Shown here: piece by piece, positions 1 to 9,923 of the stretch
Position numbering within the stretch: position 1 is the stretch's first letter
Layout of the letters: each line of letters opens with the position of its first letter
Assembly (NCBI GenBank): GCA_002297935.1
Contig: DBLC01000097.1
Coordinates: 14,961-78,960, forward strand
Origin: Dialister sp. UBA734
GTDB taxonomy: Bacteria; Bacillota; Negativicutes; Veillonellales; Dialisteraceae
DNA: 64,000 nt
Direction: 5' to 3'
The notes under the pieces: generated by a model
What the model was told of the DNA's origin: nothing
Seen by the model: only the letters and a program-made list of their open reading frames with translations
The model's database searches: none
Made by a program: the position numbers and the translations under genes

Positions 1-1
1 T

Positions 2-376
2 CACATGCGTACCATGTATGGCCAGATGAAACCCTACATGCCTAGCCGTTTCCTGGACGAAATTCCGGCGGACTTGATGGATCCTATCGTGACCGATGCA
101 GAAAAGCAGCACCAGCAAATGATGCAGCGCCGCAGAAATGAACAGCGAAGCCGACTAGCTCTGTCAGAAACCACGGTGGTGAACAAGCCCAAGAAAAACA
201 GTGTGAAAGCCCGGTACGACTGGCAAGTGGGCGATATCGCCTCCCATACCATGTGGGGCAAAGGCAAAGTCATTGCGGTCATTGGAAAAGATACCAAGAT
301 GATGCTGAAAATTGAATTTCCAGGAAATAAAATTCGTCAGGTCATGGTCGCTTTTGCACCGATTACAAAGGGGTAG
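2..376 (+). CDS. pcrA: UvrD/PcrA-type DNA helicase, C-terminal end (cut by window edge)
   Basis: Only the last about 124 residues are in the window; the reading frame is open from base 2, so the start lies upstream. The tail has the PcrA-type signature SRFLDEIP followed by a linker and a C-terminal Tudor-like module (GDIASHTMWGKGKVIAVIG) that in PcrA contacts RNA polymerase. PcrA is a superfamily 1 3'-5' helicase acting in repair and in clearing transcription-replication conflicts. The motor domains are outside the window. ligA follows on the same strand after 235 bases; pcrA-ligA adjacency is common in Firmicutes and supports the call. Confidence 0.85.
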   Translation, partial: HMRTMYGQMKPYMPSRFLDEIPADLMDPIVTDAEKQHQQMMQRRRNEQRSRLALSETTVVNKPKKNSVKARYDWQVGDIASHTMWGKGKVIAVIGKDTKMMLKIEFPGNKIRQVMVAFAPITKG

Positions 377-378
377 AT

Positions 379-394
379 GGTGACTAGTGACTGG
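379..394. repeat. Intergenic word repeat GGTGACTAGTGACTGG
   Basis: This short tandem word sits just after the pcrA stop. A closely related tract (GTGACTGGTGACTCGTGACT, then AGTGACTGGAAATATACGAG) lies at 63829-63868, downstream of the last gene of the window. Both are followed by a GGAAATATAC-like string. No gene covers either copy. They look like members of a dispersed extragenic repeat family. Confidence 0.5.
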
Positions 395-437
395 TAGCTA
401 GACCCTGGGAAATATACCACGATACCCGTTGTGTCAC

Positions 438-487
438 AGCTTTTAGCTGCTGGCTACTAGCCGGCTAGAAGCCAGCAGCTAAAAGCT
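438..487 (+). terminator. Perfect 18-bp hairpin after pcrA
   Basis: Bases 438-455 (AGCTTTTAGCTGCTGGCT) are the exact reverse complement of 470-487. The 14-nt loop itself contains the 12-nt palindrome CTAGCCGGCTAG. There is no long T tract directly after it, so it may act as a weak terminator or an mRNA-protecting stem. The rest of 377-611 holds only more short repeated words around CTAG. Confidence 0.55.
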
Positions 488-593
488 AGTCGCTACGATA
501 CTAGCGAAATGAATGACTTCCTAATCTCTAGGGCCTAATCCCTAGCTACTAGATTGCCTATCGTTTTGATGGATAGTTGTATTCCCATAATAA

Positions 594-2609
<2,016 letters not shown>

Positions 2610-2649
2610 GGGATTAGGGATTAGTAGCTAGGCCCTAGGAAATAAGGTT

Positions 2650-2725
2650 CTAAGGGTACTAAGGGTTCTTAGGGTACTAAGGTTCTCACACATTCGAGAA
2701 ATCTAAGAACCCTTAGTACCCTAAG
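2650..2725 (+). repeat. Imperfect long hairpin built from tandem CTAAGGGT words, after ligA
   Basis: Arm 2650-2672 pairs with 2703-2725 at 22 of 23 positions. Each arm consists of repeated CTAAGGGTA / CTAAGGGTT words. The loop carries CACATTCGAGAA, a string that also occurs in the loop of the hairpin at 6386-6503 and, reversed, near 53860. It probably acts as the ligA terminator or as an extragenic palindromic element. The rest of 2610-2780 is low-complexity intergenic sequence. Confidence 0.6.
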
Positions 2726-2781
2726 CAACCTGTGCCGACAACCAACAAACAACTAATACCCAACAACGAAGCACTTTATGA

Positions 2782-2815
2782 TATAATTAATTTGTGAAAT
2801 CAATATATAAAGGAG
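2782..2815 (+). promoter_or_regulatory. -10 box and Shine-Dalgarno of the FKBP gene
   Basis: A consensus TATAAT at 2782-2787 lies 35 bases before the start codon, and AAGGAG at 2810-2815 is spaced 7 bases from the ATG at 2823. No convincing -35 box is visible. The gene probably has its own promoter. Confidence 0.55.
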
Positions 2816-2822
2816 ACTACAC

Positions 2823-3245
2823 ATGAGCAACTTAAACAAAAAAGTCAAAGTACACTATGAAGGCACATTTAACGATGGCACCAAATTTGATTCCTCCTAT
2901 GACAGAGGACAGCCATTAGAATTTACCTGCGGTGCGGGTCAGATGATTAAGGGATTTGATAAAGCCGTAGAAGACATGGAAGTGGGCGATGTGAAGAACG
3001 TTCACCTGATGCCAGAAGAAGCCTATGGTATGCCGGACCCAAGAAATATTTTCACCATTCCACAGAAACAGCTGCCTGGCTGCGAAGAACTGGAAATTGG
3101 TGCTAAAGTGTTCCTCAATGGACCTATGGGTCGCTTCCCTGTAGTGGTCAAAGATAAGACCGAAGATACCATTACCTTTGATGCGAACAGTGAAATGGCC
3201 GGTAAGGAACTGAATTTCAAAATCGAATTGGTAGAAGTAAAATAA
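2823..3245 (+). CDS. FKBP-type peptidyl-prolyl cis-trans isomerase, SlyD-like
   Basis: This 140-residue protein begins with the FKBP core (VKVHYEGTFNDGTKFDSSYD and GQMIKGFDKAVEDMEVGD). The flap is replaced by an IF-like insert (about residues 68-120), as in SlyD chaperone-isomerases, before the core closes with the C-terminal strand FKIELVEVK. The histidine-rich metal-binding tail of E. coli SlyD is absent. It is predicted to be cytoplasmic and to assist proline-limited folding. It is a single gene with its own promoter. Confidence 0.9.
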   Translation: MSNLNKKVKVHYEGTFNDGTKFDSSYDRGQPLEFTCGAGQMIKGFDKAVEDMEVGDVKNVHLMPEEAYGMPDPRNIFTIPQKQLPGCEELEIGAKVFLNGPMGRFPVVVKDKTEDTITFDANSEMAGKELNFKIELVEVK

Positions 3246-3402
3246 CTGCTGATTGAATCGATATTTCCCTAATTTAGTAGCTACTCGTTAATCATATAGC
3301 CATTATTTATCGGGAAATATGGCATACAAGCACAAATGAACAGTGCACAGATTTATACGGGTTTTGGCAAATATCCTTGCATCGATTTTATTTTCTATAA
3401 AA

Positions 3403-3480
3403 AGGGGGTATTGGGGCGCTTCTAAATTTTGTGCGCCCCTTCCATCACTACGCACTTCGCACTACTCACTACGCACTTTT
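3403..3480 (+). repeat. Extragenic repeat, copy 1 (GGGGCGC hairpin plus CTACGCACT tract)
   Basis: The element starts GGGTATTGGGGCGCTTCTAA and runs to a tract of ACTACGCACTTCGCACTACT words. GGGGCGC and GCGCCCC form a 7-bp stem. Near-identical copies are at 55848-55924 (same orientation) and 9291-9469 (inverted and interrupted). It occupies much of the 389-base gap between the FKBP gene and hslO. No gene is seen in that gap. Confidence 0.7.
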
Positions 3481-3528
3481 TACGTAAAACGAATTAACAA
3501 GCAGCCACTTATTTATATCCACAGGAAC

Positions 3529-3574
3529 AAGGCAGACTATGTATATATTTTTTATGCATGGTCTGCCTTTTTCT
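3529..3574 (+). terminator. Intrinsic terminator upstream of hslO
   Basis: AAGGCAGAC (3529-3537) pairs with GTCTGCCTT (3561-3569) and is followed by a T-rich run. A TATAAT box at 3585-3590 comes right after, so this probably ends upstream transcription before the hslO promoter. Confidence 0.55.
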
Positions 3575-3634
3575 GTTTTTATGTTATAATGTAAAAGGCG
3601 ATTTTGAAATTTCAATTATACGAGGTGAATGATT

Positions 3635-4507
3635 TTGCGTACCAATACTATACAGCATTATTTAAGTGCCGATGGGATTCGTCTCACTGTGGCAGATACA
3701 TCTCATGCATCGGAAGAGACAGAAGCGATCCATCATTTGCCGCCGCTTTCTGCGATGATTCTTTCCAAAGCATTGACCGGCGCTGCGATTCTGATCAATG
3801 ATTTTAAGAACCATGAAGGAATTACCTTCAAATGGACCACCGGAAGTCCCCTGGGGGATATCCACATCGATGCCTATGACGGACAGTTCATTCGTGGTTT
3901 CTTGGACCATCCGGAAGCAGGCATTGGTCTTCCCTGCGACAGTGCCCACGAGGCAGCCTTGGTGAGTACCCAGGGACAGTTATTTGTGACTCGCTATTCT
4001 CTTCTGAAGACCCCCTATACCAGTGCGGTCAATTTGCACCAGGAAGATATTTCTGCCTGCCTTACAGAATATCTGAATACGTCGGAACAGACCTTGTCTG
4101 CGGTCAAGCTGGATGTGACAACCACGCCAGCAGGGGATATCCTTCGTTCTGCTGGATTCTTGGCACAGCTCATGCCAGGAGGAAATATGGCAAAATTTGC
4201 GGAACTGTTCCGTGATTTAGATGCATGGAATCCCACATTAGACGATGCAGAAGAGGGGTCTTTACAAAAATTACTGGTAGCCGGGAAATTTGAACTTTTG
4301 AAAGATGGTCCTCTTTCTTTCCGTTGCACTTGCAGTGAAGAACGAATCAAGACGACACTTTTGTCTTTGCCGGAATCAGAACAGCTTCATTTACTGGAAG
4401 ATGAATCTTTAGAAATTGTTTGTCCCTATTGTGACAAGAAATATACCATTGAGAGAGATACCTTGAAGAAATGGATGGACCAAGCGAAAGGAGCGTATGT
4501 ACAATGA
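3635..4507 (+). CDS. hslO: Hsp33 redox-regulated holdase HslO
   Basis: About 290 residues, usual for Hsp33, a cytoplasmic chaperone switched on by oxidation. The redox switch is visible as CxC (Cys231, Cys233) and CxxC (Cys263, Cys266, in CPYC), which bind zinc when reduced. The chosen start is TTG 3635: GAGGTG at 3622-3627 is only one base from the in-frame ATG 3629 but seven bases from this TTG. The stop overlaps the mtnP start by ATGA, so hslO heads the hslO-mtnP-mtnA operon. TATAAT at 3585-3590 is a likely -10 box. Confidence 0.93.
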   Translation: MRTNTIQHYLSADGIRLTVADTSHASEETEAIHHLPPLSAMILSKALTGAAILINDFKNHEGITFKWTTGSPLGDIHIDAYDGQFIRGFLDHPEAGIGLPCDSAHEAALVSTQGQLFVTRYSLLKTPYTSAVNLHQEDISACLTEYLNTSEQTLSAVKLDVTTTPAGDILRSAGFLAQLMPGGNMAKFAELFRDLDAWNPTLDDAEEGSLQKLLVAGKFELLKDGPLSFRCTCSEERIKTTLLSLPESEQLHLLEDESLEIVCPYCDKKYTIERDTLKKWMDQAKGAYVQ

Positions 4508-5298
4508 AAAAGTTAGCTTTTATCGGTGGCACAGGGGTGTATGATCCAGTGCTTTTGGATCATGTCACTGAACATGTCATTGATACCCCTTATGGGCAAG
4601 CTAAATATGAATCTGGCTTTTTTGAAGGAAAAGAAATCATTCATCTGGCGCGCCATGGGCTGCATCATACCATTCCGCCTCACAAAATTAACTATCGGGC
4701 CAATATTTTTGCCCTGAAAATGTTGGGCGTAGGTGCTGTGGTAACCACCACTGCGGTGGGGTCTTTGAATCCAGAATATAAGCCAGGGGAATTGGTGCTG
4801 ATTGACCAGTTCATTGATATGACCAAATCCAGAATCGGCACCTTCTTTGACGGAGAACGATACGGGGTAGCTCATATCGATATGACCCATCCCTATTGTG
4901 AATCCCTGCGCCAGGCTGTTTTAGCGGCCGGAAAGAAAGAGGGCATCACCGTGCATCCTCATGGGACCTATATTTGCACCGAAGGACCTCGTTTTGAAAC
5001 CCCCGCAGAAATCAAAGCCTATCGCATGTGGGGTGCTGATGTAGTGGGCATGACCAATGCGCCGGAATGTCAGCTGGCTAGAGAAGCAGAAATTTGCTAT
5101 GCCACCATTTCCATGGTGACCAATTTCGCTGCTGGCATTACAGACCAGGAACTGACCCATCAGGAAGTGCTGGATTGTATGCATGACAATTCCAAAAATA
5201 TGATGCGTATTGTGACTGATTTGTTCACCAGCTATGACGTAGACAAAGACTGCCACTGCCGCCATGCCGCAGAAGCCTTTGGAGGGTTTAAGGTATGA
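4504..5298 (+). CDS. mtnP: S-methyl-5'-thioadenosine phosphorylase
   Basis: 264 residues of the trimeric PNP/MTAP family. It phosphorolyses 5'-methylthioadenosine, the by-product of polyamine and related synthesis, to adenine and methylthioribose-1-phosphate. Motifs seen are the N-terminal phosphate loop GGTGVYD, the TTAVGSL segment, and the purine pocket around EGPRFETPAEI and GMTNAPECQLAREAEICY. The start at 4504 overlaps the hslO stop by ATGA and fits the family N-terminus (MKKLAFIGGTG). mtnA follows with another ATGA overlap, so the two are translationally coupled. A methylthioinosine-preferring variant cannot be excluded. Confidence 0.93.
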   Translation: MKKLAFIGGTGVYDPVLLDHVTEHVIDTPYGQAKYESGFFEGKEIIHLARHGLHHTIPPHKINYRANIFALKMLGVGAVVTTTAVGSLNPEYKPGELVLIDQFIDMTKSRIGTFFDGERYGVAHIDMTHPYCESLRQAVLAAGKKEGITVHPHGTYICTEGPRFETPAEIKAYRMWGADVVGMTNAPECQLAREAEICYATISMVTNFAAGITDQELTHQEVLDCMHDNSKNMMRIVTDLFTSYDVDKDCHCRHAAEAFGGFKV

Positions 5299-6350
5299 GC
5301 CAATCGTTACAATCTCTTTCTTGGGAAGGGGATCACCTTAAATTATTGGACCAGACCAAACTGCCCACAGAACTGACCTATCTATCCTGCCAAGATTACA
5401 AAAGTGTAGCCGAAGCCATTCGCGTCCTGGCAGTCCGGGGGGCCCCGGCCATTGGGGTAGCGGCTGCCTATGCGGTGGTCCTGGCCTATAGGGAATGCCA
5501 AAAGACAGCTGCCAGCTTGGAAGCACTGGATATTTCCTTCCAAGAAGCCTGTGATTTCATTTGCCATGCCCGGCCTACCGCAGTGAATCTGTCTTGGGCA
5601 GTGCACCAGATGGAAGACGTTTACAAAACGACTCCTTCTGGGGAAGTGGAAAAGGCTCTTTTGAAGAGAGCCCAAGAAATTGAAGCCGAAGATGTTCACA
5701 CATGCCGGTCCATTGGAAAAAATGGAGCCGACCTGTTTGAGGGAAAGAAACATCTTCACATCCTGACCCATTGCAATACCGGTGCCTTAGCTACGGCCGG
5801 TATCGGTACCGCTTTCGGTGTCATTGCGACACTCCACGAAAGAGGGCAAATCGACTGCGTCTATGCCGATGAAACCAGACCGCTACTGCAAGGCAGCCGT
5901 TTGACGGCGACGGAACTGATGGCAGGTCATATTCCTTGCTGTCTCATTGCAGACGATATGGCCGCTTCAGTGATGAAGTTGAAACATATCGATGCCATCA
6001 TTGTGGGAGCTGACCGCATTGCAGCCAATGGGGATACAGCCAATAAAATTGGCACCTATGGACTGGCAGTGATGGCGCAGTACCATCACATTCCGTTCTA
6101 TATCGCAGCACCGTTCTCGACGTTTGACTTTTCGATTCAGACCGGAGAAGAGATTGTCATTGAAGAAAGAAATCCAGAAGAAATCCGGAAAATCAATGGC
6201 ATCTATTCCGCTCCCGTCGATGTACCTGTCTATAATCCTGCCTTTGATGTGACCCCAGCCACTTTGATTTCCGGCATCATCACAGAAAAAGGCGTACTGA
6301 AACCGCCGTTTACGCAGTCCATCGCTGCGTATCAAGCGATGTTGAAATAA
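5295..6350 (+). CDS. mtnA: Methylthioribose-1-phosphate isomerase
   Basis: 351 residues of the eIF2B-like MtnA family. It converts methylthioribose-1-phosphate to methylthioribulose-1-phosphate, the step after MtnP. Conserved segments are VRGAPAIGVAAAYA, the catalytic-cysteine region THCNTGALATAG, DETRPLLQGSRLT and the catalytic-aspartate region GADRIAANGDTANKIGTY. No mtnB/C/D/X/W genes follow, so the later fate of the product is not encoded here. Confidence 0.95.
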   Translation: MSQSLQSLSWEGDHLKLLDQTKLPTELTYLSCQDYKSVAEAIRVLAVRGAPAIGVAAAYAVVLAYRECQKTAASLEALDISFQEACDFICHARPTAVNLSWAVHQMEDVYKTTPSGEVEKALLKRAQEIEAEDVHTCRSIGKNGADLFEGKKHLHILTHCNTGALATAGIGTAFGVIATLHERGQIDCVYADETRPLLQGSRLTATELMAGHIPCCLIADDMAASVMKLKHIDAIIVGADRIAANGDTANKIGTYGLAVMAQYHHIPFYIAAPFSTFDFSIQTGEEIVIEERNPEEIRKINGIYSAPVDVPVYNPAFDVTPATLISGIITEKGVLKPPFTQSIAAYQAMLK

Positions 6351-6385
6351 GGGAATACAGGTTTCTCAGGCTGCTCAGGTTTCTA

Positions 6386-6503
6386 AGGTTACTCAGGTTA
6401 CTCAAGTTTCTTAGGTTCCCCGAATGAGATGATAACGCTAGCGTTTATTGGCACATTCGAGGAACCTGAGCAACCTTAGCAACTTGAGTAACCTGAGTAA
6501 CCT
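6386..6503 (+). repeat. Long hairpin made of tandem nonamers between mtnA and ahcY
   Basis: Arm 6386-6417 pairs with 6472-6503 at 30 of 32 positions. Each arm is a run of degenerate nonamers (CTCAGGTTA, CTAAGGTTA, CTCAAGTTT). Further copies of the unit extend upstream to 6361, and the loop carries GGCACATTCGAGG. Half an element of the same wording occurs after lexA (53818-53850). The rest of 6351-6630 shows only a partial ACGCACTTCGCATTACGC tract related to the 3403 repeat family. Confidence 0.7.
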
Positions 6504-6630
6504 GTGTCCTCTAGCCAAGTCATACTTACTGGCTCAAATCCTTAACTTAACAGCATTGCCTTCCACCATTACGCACCACGCACTTCGCATTACGCATTAT
6601 TTACACAACACCGAAAGGAGAATATTTTCT

Positions 6631-7875
6631 ATGAGTGAATCTATGATTCGTGATATTTCCCTGGCTGATGAAGGCATTCAGCGCATCCAGTGGGTTGAAA
6701 AATTTATGCCTGCCCTGAATGCCCTTCGGGAAGATTTCATCAAAGACCAGACATTCAAAGGCAAGACTATCGTGATGTCCATTCATTTGGAAGCGAAAAC
6801 CGCATACCTGGCCCTGACGCTCCAGGCAGCCGGTGCCCATGTGATTGCCACTGGCAGCAATCCGCTTTCCACACAGGATCCGATTGCCGCTGGTTTGGTG
6901 AAGAAAGGCGTCACCGTCTATGCATGGCACGGCTGCACCGAAGAAGAATATTTCATGTTCCTCAATAAAGCCTTGGACCATATGCCAGATATCATTATCG
7001 ATGATGGGGGCGACCTGGTTCACCTGCTTCATACCACCAGAAAAGATGCCCAGAAAAACCTCATTGGCGGTTCCGAAGAAACAACCACTGGTGTATATCG
7101 CTTGAAGATTCTGGAAAAAGAAAATAAACTGGAATTCCCGATGATTGCGGTCAATGATTCCTATTGCAAATACCTTTTTGATAACCGCTATGGTACCGGC
7201 CAGTCAGCTTGGGATGGCATCATTCGCAGCACCAACTTGACTGTCACTGGCAAGACTGCGGTCATTGCCGGCTATGGCTGGTGCGGTAAAGGCTGCGCTA
7301 TGCGTGCCAAAGGTTTGGGCGCCCATGTGATTGTGACAGAAGTGGACCCCATCAAAGCCATTGAAGCCGTTATGGATGGATTTGAAGTGATGCCTATGGC
7401 AGAAGCCGCTAAGGTAGGGGATATTTTCCTCACCGTTACCGGAGATATCGATATCATCACAGAAAAACATTTCCTGGCAATGAAAGATGGGGCCATTTGT
7501 GCCAATGCGGGACACTTTGATTGCGAAGTCAGCCGCAAGGATCTGGAACGAATTTGCACATCCCATTACGAAGCTAGAAAGAACATCGAAGGCTACGTGC
7601 TGCCTAATGGTAAGACCGTATTCCTCATGGCAGAAGGCCGCTTGGTCAACTTGGCTGCTGGGGACGGACATCCGGCAGAAATTATGGACCTTTCTTTTGC
7701 TATGCAGAGCTTGGCTGCCCGCTACCTGCTGCAGCACGGCAGCGATATGAAGCCGGCAGTGTATACACTGCCTCATGAATTGGACACCAAAGTGGCATCG
7801 ATCAAATTGGCCTCTATGGGTTACACCATCGATACTTTGACAGACGCACAGAAGAAATATTTGGGATTAGACTAA
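6631..7875 (+). CDS. ahcY: Adenosylhomocysteinase
   Basis: 414 residues, the shorter form lacking the roughly 40-residue insert of eukaryotic-type enzymes. It hydrolyses S-adenosylhomocysteine to homocysteine and adenosine, or acts on S-inosylhomocysteine in some lineages. The NAD-binding Rossmann motif GYGWCGKGCAMRAKGLGA, the substrate-site segments and the C-terminal region ending in KKYLGLD are present. The ATG at 6631 is preferred because AAGGAG at 6615-6620 precedes it; the upstream in-frame extension runs through intergenic repeat. The next gene is a SAH/MTA deaminase. Confidence 0.95.
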   Translation: MSESMIRDISLADEGIQRIQWVEKFMPALNALREDFIKDQTFKGKTIVMSIHLEAKTAYLALTLQAAGAHVIATGSNPLSTQDPIAAGLVKKGVTVYAWHGCTEEEYFMFLNKALDHMPDIIIDDGGDLVHLLHTTRKDAQKNLIGGSEETTTGVYRLKILEKENKLEFPMIAVNDSYCKYLFDNRYGTGQSAWDGIIRSTNLTVTGKTAVIAGYGWCGKGCAMRAKGLGAHVIVTEVDPIKAIEAVMDGFEVMPMAEAAKVGDIFLTVTGDIDIITEKHFLAMKDGAICANAGHFDCEVSRKDLERICTSHYEARKNIEGYVLPNGKTVFLMAEGRLVNLAAGDGHPAEIMDLSFAMQSLAARYLLQHGSDMKPAVYTLPHELDTKVASIKLASMGYTIDTLTDAQKKYLGLD

Positions 7876-7887
7876 AAATAAACATCA

Positions 7888-7928
7888 GAAAGGGAGGAGA
7901 TAGGAAAATGTTTCTATGTCCTCCTTTC
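7888..7928 (+). terminator. Imperfect hairpin between ahcY and mtaD
   Basis: GAAAGGGAGGAGATAGGAAA (7888-7907) pairs, with bulges, with TTTCTATGTCCTCCTTTC (7911-7928). There is no clear T tract. It may be a partial terminator or a processing stem separating ahcY from mtaD. Confidence 0.4.
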
Positions 7929-7951
7929 CATTATAGTAAAAGAGGAATCTT

Positions 7952-9262
7952 ATGAAAACACTGATAAAAAATGTCGCCCTGTATCAGCAGGGAGCTGTTA
8001 CAGAAAATCAGAACATCCTGATTGAAGATACCAAAATCATCGATTTTCCAAAAGACACAGAGCAGCTGGCCTGTGATGAAATCATCGATGGGAAAGGCAT
8101 GCTGGCTCTTCCAGGATTGGTAAATACCCATACCCATGTGGCTATGACCCTTTTCAGAAGCTATGCAGATGATATGGAACTCATGGACTGGCTGCAGAAC
8201 AAAATCTGGCCCGCCGAAGACCACCTGGATGATGATATCGTGTACTGGGGCAGTATGCTGGCCTTTGCGGAAATGATTCGTGGCGGCACCACCGCTTTCT
8301 GCGATATGTACATGTTCATGGATTCCTGCGCCCAGGCTGCTGATAAAGCAGGCATTCGCGGCAACCTGGCCCGCGGCTTGGCTGGTATCAGCCCCAATGC
8401 ACAAACTGGCCTCAAAGAAAATATTGCACTCTTCCAGAAATGGAATGGAGCAGGGGACGGGCGCTTCAAAGTCATGTTGGGACCTCACGCTCCCTATACC
8501 TGCCCACCAGACTATATCAAACAAGTACGGGATGTGGGAGAAAAATACGGGATTCCGATTCACATCCATCTTTCCGAAACCAAAGGGGAAGTGGAAAACT
8601 GCCTGAAAGAATATGGAAAAACCCCAATTGCCCTGATGAATGACCTGGGTCTCTTCGACCTGCCGACCTTGGCCGCTCACTGCGTTCATGTGACCGACGA
8701 AGACATTGCCATTATGAAAGAAAAGCACGTCTGCGTGGCCCATAACCCGGGCTCTAACCTGAAACTGGCTTCCGGCATTGCACCGGTTACGAAAATGAGA
8801 AAAGCCGGAGTCACCGTAGGCTTAGGAACCGATGGGGCTTCCAGCAATAATAAACTGGATATGTTCGCCGAAATGCGCCTGGCTGCGCTGATTCATAAAG
8901 CCAATACCTATGATCCTTTTGCCATCACCGCCAATGAAGCCTTGGAAATGGGGACCGTAGAAGGCGCCAAATGCCTAGGTTATGATAACTTAGGAAAACT
9001 GGAAAAAGACTGCCTGGCAGATATCATCCTGGTGGACCGCTCCGGCTTCCACTGGCATCCGAAGTTTGACAGCATTTCCCTGGCTGTATACGCAGGGAAC
9101 TCCATGGATGTAGATACAGTCCTGATCAATGGCAAAGTGGTGATGCGCCATAAAGAACTGACTACCATTGATACAGAAAAACTCTACGCCGAAGTGAGCC
9201 GCGTAACAGATAAATTGTATGCCTTCACCAAAGAACCGACCCAGGGACAAGGCGGTATGTAA
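7952..9262 (+). CDS. mtaD: 5-methylthioadenosine / S-adenosylhomocysteine deaminase
   Basis: 436-residue amidohydrolase of the SAH/MTA deaminase group. The metal-binding NTHTHVAMTLFRSYADD segment, the later histidines (PHAPYTCPPDY, IHIHLSETKGE, AAHCVHVTDED) and the catalytic-aspartate region GLGTDGASSNNKLDM are all visible. It deaminates MTA, SAH or adenosine. Next to mtnP, mtnA and ahcY it fits a recycling cluster for SAM-derived nucleosides. GAGGAATCTT precedes the ATG. Confidence 0.9.
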   Translation: MKTLIKNVALYQQGAVTENQNILIEDTKIIDFPKDTEQLACDEIIDGKGMLALPGLVNTHTHVAMTLFRSYADDMELMDWLQNKIWPAEDHLDDDIVYWGSMLAFAEMIRGGTTAFCDMYMFMDSCAQAADKAGIRGNLARGLAGISPNAQTGLKENIALFQKWNGAGDGRFKVMLGPHAPYTCPPDYIKQVRDVGEKYGIPIHIHLSETKGEVENCLKEYGKTPIALMNDLGLFDLPTLAAHCVHVTDEDIAIMKEKHVCVAHNPGSNLKLASGIAPVTKMRKAGVTVGLGTDGASSNNKLDMFAEMRLAALIHKANTYDPFAITANEALEMGTVEGAKCLGYDNLGKLEKDCLADIILVDRSGFHWHPKFDSISLAVYAGNSMDVDTVLINGKVVMRHKELTTIDTEKLYAEVSRVTDKLYAFTKEPTQGQGGM

Positions 9263-9290
9263 TCGCTAAGCATTACATCGCTTTTGCGAG

Positions 9291-9469
9291 AAAAATGCGT
9301 AGTGAGTAGTGCGAAGTGGTGGAAATTGTACCGTTAGGTTTTGAATAACATTAGTATTCAATCTGCTGGTGCAGCCCCCTCTGCCTTCGGCATCTCCCCC
9401 AATGGGGGCGATAAAAAAGGTGTAAACTTATTTACGCACAAAATTTAGAAGCGCCCCAATACCCCTCTT
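9291..9469 (-). repeat. Extragenic repeat, copy 2, inverted and interrupted
   Basis: 9435-9469 and 9291-9324 are the two ends, in inverse orientation, of the element seen at 3403-3480. Between them lies about 110 bases of other sequence containing a REP-like palindrome (GCCCCCTCTGCCTTCGGCAT). The insert falls inside the GGGGCGC hairpin, as if another small element had inserted. The copy fills the gap 9263-9488, where no gene is seen. Confidence 0.6.
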
Positions 9470-9488
9470 ATTTTATTTTACAATGTGC

Positions 9489-9541
9489 AGAACATTCTTT
9501 CTTTTGAGCGAATTGGATTTCAAAAGAAAGAATGTTCTTTT
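9489..9541 (+). terminator. Perfect 19-bp terminator
   Basis: 9489-9507 (AGAACATTCTTTCTTTTGA) is the exact reverse complement of 9520-9538 and is followed by TTTT. It would end the ahcY/mtaD transcript. It also shows that an upstream in-frame start for the next gene at 9483 is unlikely. Confidence 0.8.
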
Positions 9542-9620
9542 TGTATATTTCGATAAGTATTCTCTAAAAAATGATATAATGATGTTATATAAATCGAGTT
9601 GTAATAATAGGAGACTGCAT

Positions 9621-9923
9621 ATGTTAGAGAAGTGGGCAAAGAAAAAATGTCTAAACGGAGTCATGGGAATCATGGGCATCAAAGAAGGCCAATGGGTCGA
9701 AATAGATGGAAAAGAGTTTATGGTATCCAATGGGGAACTTTATGAACGAAAACCGGTAACAGATATCGTGCCTGCTGGTATCATGATTAATGATGCTGAT
9801 GCCAATAGTCCATTAAGACATGCATTTTATCCCCAACATGGTGCGGTTTATTATTACTGGACATTGCAAACTAAAACTAAGGAATGGGAATTGCAATGTG
9901 CTATATATCATGAGACAGAATGA
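9621..9923 (+). CDS. Hypothetical 100-residue protein
   Basis: Not recognised. The protein is soluble, rich in aromatic residues near the C-terminus (AVYYYWTLQTKTKEWELQ) and has a basic N-terminus (MLEKWAKKKC). The start at 9621 follows AGGAGA at 9609-9614, and TATAAT at 9575-9580 is a plausible -10 box, so it is a single-gene unit. It is the last host gene before the prophage. The 190 bases after it contain only short palindromes around ATCATGCTAGACAGCATGAT. Confidence 0.6.
   Translation: MLEKWAKKKCLNGVMGIMGIKEGQWVEIDGKEFMVSNGELYERKPVTDIVPAGIMINDADANSPLRHAFYPQHGAVYYYWTLQTKTKEWELQCAIYHETE

Noticed and set aside
3343..3594. An 83-residue frame upstream of hslO
   Set aside because: It consists of the extragenic repeat and a terminator and has no start signal.
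6448..6630. N-terminal extension of ahcY
   Set aside because: It is a translation of intergenic repeat sequence; AAGGAG supports ATG 6631 and the family N-terminus.
6351..6630. A SAM or SAH riboswitch upstream of ahcY
   Set aside because: The gap is filled by the nonamer hairpin; I could not place the conserved core of a SAM or SAH aptamer.
9483..9620. N-terminal extension of the 9621-9923 gene
   Set aside because: The extension runs through a perfect terminator and past a TATAAT box; AGGAGA supports ATG 9621.
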